Origin: Gemmobacter serpentinus
Lineage (GTDB): Bacteria; Pseudomonadota; Alphaproteobacteria; Rhodobacterales; Rhodobacteraceae
Length of the DNA: 64,000 nt
Reading direction: 5' to 3'
NCBI RefSeq assembly: GCF_008973825.1
Contig: NZ_WCHR01000018.1
Location: 212,369 to 276,368, forward strand
The notes under the pieces are model-generated. The model made no database searches. It saw only the letters and a list, made by a program, of their open reading frames with translations, and was not told where the DNA came from. Positions within the stretch are counted from its first letter, which is position 1; every line of letters begins with the position of its first letter. Of this stretch, positions 62,792-64,000 are shown one piece after another. The translations under genes were made by a program, and so were the position numbers.

Positions 62792-63498
62792 GCGATCCGC
62801 AGGCGCATCTTCTGGTCGTCGATGATGACGAGCGTATCCGTGGGCTTTTGCAGAAATTCCTAATGCGCAATGGCTTTCTGGTGACGGTTGCCCGCGATGC
62901 CGGGCAGGCGCGCAGGCTTCTGGCAGGGCTCGATTTCGACATGATCGTGCTGGATGTGATGATGCCGGGCGAGGATGGTATTGCGCTGACCCGCGATCTG
63001 CGCGACCGCCTGTCTGTGCCGATCCTGCTGTTGACCGCCAAAGGCGAGGCGGTGAACCGCATCGAGGGGCTGGAGGCGGGGGCGGATGACTATCTGGTCA
63101 AGCCGTTTGAGCCCAAGGAACTGCTGCTGCGCATCAATGCGATCCTGCGCCGGGTGCCCAGCATCAAGCCGCAGGCGCAGGGGCCGAAGGTGCTGCATCT
63201 GGGCGAGGTGCGCTATGACATGGAGCGCGGCGAGCTGTGGCGCGGCACCGAGCCCGTGCGCCTGACCGCGACCGAGGCGCAGCTGATGCGCGTGCTGGCG
63301 GCCCAACCCGGCGAGGCCGTCAGCCGTGAGCGCCTTGTTGGCGATCTCGGGCCCACGGATGACACCGGCGAAAAGTCGCAGGAGCGCGCAGTGGATGTGC
63401 AGATCACCCGGCTGCGCCGCAAGATCGAGGCCGATCCCAAACAGCCGCGCTACCTGCAAACCGTGCGCGGCGCGGGCTATATGCTGCAACCGGACTGA
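62788..63498 (+). CDS. petR: OmpR-family response regulator PetR
   Basis: 236 residues. Receiver domain: HLLVVDDDERIRGLL (acidic pocket), DMIVLDVMMPGEDG with phospho-acceptor Asp, LLTAKGE and YLVKPFEPKELLLR (conserved Lys). The C-terminal OmpR-type winged helix contains RLTATEAQLMRVL and AVDVQITRLRRKIE. Coupled to petP. In R. capsulatus PetR is required for expression of bc1 and cbb3 cytochromes; the expected petABC genes are not seen within the remaining 0.5 kb. Confidence 0.92.
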   Translation: MSDPQAHLLVVDDDERIRGLLQKFLMRNGFLVTVARDAGQARRLLAGLDFDMIVLDVMMPGEDGIALTRDLRDRLSVPILLLTAKGEAVNRIEGLEAGADDYLVKPFEPKELLLRINAILRRVPSIKPQAQGPKVLHLGEVRYDMERGELWRGTEPVRLTATEAQLMRVLAAQPGEAVSRERLVGDLGPTDDTGEKSQERAVDVQITRLRRKIEADPKQPRYLQTVRGAGYMLQPD

Positions 63499-63905
63499 GG
63501 CGCGGGTCTTGCGGTTCGGGCCGCGCCCAGGGCGCAGGACGGCCCAGGACGAACGCCACGCTGTCGGCCCGTGAAACGCCCTCCGTGCCGAGACGGCGCG
63601 GATGTCCGCTTTCTGGATGGCCTTCCCTGTAACGGCACGGGAGCGCAGCCATGTCCAGGGGACGCGGCTCTGCCACCCGCTGGCGTCGGCTTTCCCAAAT
63701 CGCGCGGCAAGAACGCTTCCGCCCTTGGCCCTCTGTCGGCCCTCCGCCCTGTTGCCTGGCCCACGCCGGTTTGCCGCCATGGTCCAACACGCGGCGAGCC
63801 GCAAAGGGAGAACAGTCACGGCATTTGGAAAACGACAGACTTGAGCGCCGCCACCCGCGCGTCTGGCTGCGAGAAGATAGTGCATCAGATGGGTGTCTTC
63901 AGCCC
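63499..63905. other. about 400 bp without a recognisable gene next to an IS end
   Basis: Several frames stay open here because of high GC, but none shows a family motif, a good ribosome-binding site or normal codon rhythm. The stretch separates petR from an insertion-sequence end. It may be IS-associated flanking or decayed DNA. No terminator for petPR was identified. Confidence 0.5.
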
Positions 63906-64000
63906 GGCATTGTTGCAGAAGTCCGGCTGCGGCTAGACGCGCCCCTTTCCCCGTTGGGTTCAGGCCACGCGTTCGATCTCGGTAGTGCCGAGTGCATTGA
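63906..64000 (-). mobile_element. terminus of an insertion sequence, truncated by the window edge
   Basis: GGCATTGTTGCAGAA at 63906-63920 has the form of the terminal inverted repeats of IS5/IS903- or IS6-like elements (which begin GGC-TTGTTG). About 55 bp inward, a minus-strand frame ends with a transposase-like C-terminus. The element continues beyond base 64000, so its other end, target duplication and intactness cannot be seen. Confidence 0.6.
63960..63998 (-). CDS. C-terminal fragment of a probable transposase
   Basis: Only the last 12 codons and the stop fall in the window: N-A-L-G-T-T-E-I-E-R-V-A. The close distance to the putative IS terminus and the NALGTTEI ending suggest an IS5-family transposase. 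The rest lies outside the window, so identity is tentative. Confidence 0.5.
   Translation of the reverse strand, partial: NALGTTEIERVA

Noticed and set aside
63571..63936. 121-codon plus-strand frame downstream of petR
   Set aside because: Pro/Arg/Gly-rich, no motif, and it runs across the putative IS terminus, so it is not a real gene.

Overview
The window looks like a chromosomal segment of a high-GC alphaproteobacterium of the order Rhodobacterales (Rhodobacteraceae/Paracoccaceae type). This rests on gene content rather than a database search: a SAM/SAH riboswitch in front of metK (a class described from Rhodobacterales), an fdsGBACD-type NAD-dependent formate dehydrogenase with its LysR regulator, a petP-petR pair, a DUF1523-type protein, and the phoH-ybeY-corC-lnt-metK order. 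Nearly all genes have the same GC-rich codon use, so most of the window reads as core chromosome. The only mobile DNA seen is an insertion-sequence end at the extreme right edge.

Layout, left to right. 1-4.9 kb: the end of pcaB (aromatic catabolism), a glycosyltransferase-like gene, miaB, then an OmpA-domain protein and a lipoprotein that share a small Cys-containing module. 5.1-10.4 kb: phoH, ybeY, corC-type gene, lnt, and riboswitch-controlled metK. 10.5-13.3 kb: a repeat-rich gap, then choline-sulfatase with a divergent LysR regulator. 13.3-21.4 kb: a CocE-type hydrolase with a complete dipeptide/opine-type ABC transporter and a convergent HSL-type esterase. 21.5-27 kb: receiver-like orphan, cold-shock protein, PhnA, uvrC, a pteridine-reductase-like SDR, a 55-residue zinc-ribbon-like membrane protein and sppA. 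27-34.2 kb: the formate dehydrogenase operon, with an extra DUF4287-type gene inside it. 34.3-41.4 kb: a YegD-type Hsp70, pgsA-moaD-moaE, an L,D-transpeptidase lipoprotein, a YbjN-like protein, a cupin and panBC. 41.6-42.9 kb: an M20 peptidase.

43.1-50.1 kb holds the most interesting unit: eight tightly packed, co-directional genes of largely unknown function (coiled-coil protein, small membrane protein, soluble protein, AAA+ ATPase, glycine-rich membrane protein, soluble protein, small two-TM protein, DUF1523 protein). The overlapping or nearly overlapping junctions and the shared terminator argue for a single membrane-associated ATPase machine. This is the best candidate for an undescribed system.

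50.1-60.2 kb is an amino-sugar / cell-wall recovery regulon. On the minus strand are a BadF-type kinase, a GntR regulator, a SIS-type GlcN6P deaminase and nagA. Divergent from these on the plus strand are murQ and a sugar ABC transporter with a Gfo/Idh/MocA oxidoreductase. dre-like operators lie between the two arms. One kinase could feed both the GlcNAc branch (NagA, deaminase) and the MurNAc branch (MurQ).

60.2-64 kb: a sulfotransferase-like orphan, ilvE with a duplicated leader, petP-petR, a non-coding stretch and the terminal bases of an insertion sequence.

No rRNA, tRNA, CRISPR array or prophage was seen. Start sites were chosen from ribosome-binding sites, overlaps and family N-termini. 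Family assignments come from motif recognition only, with no alignment run.
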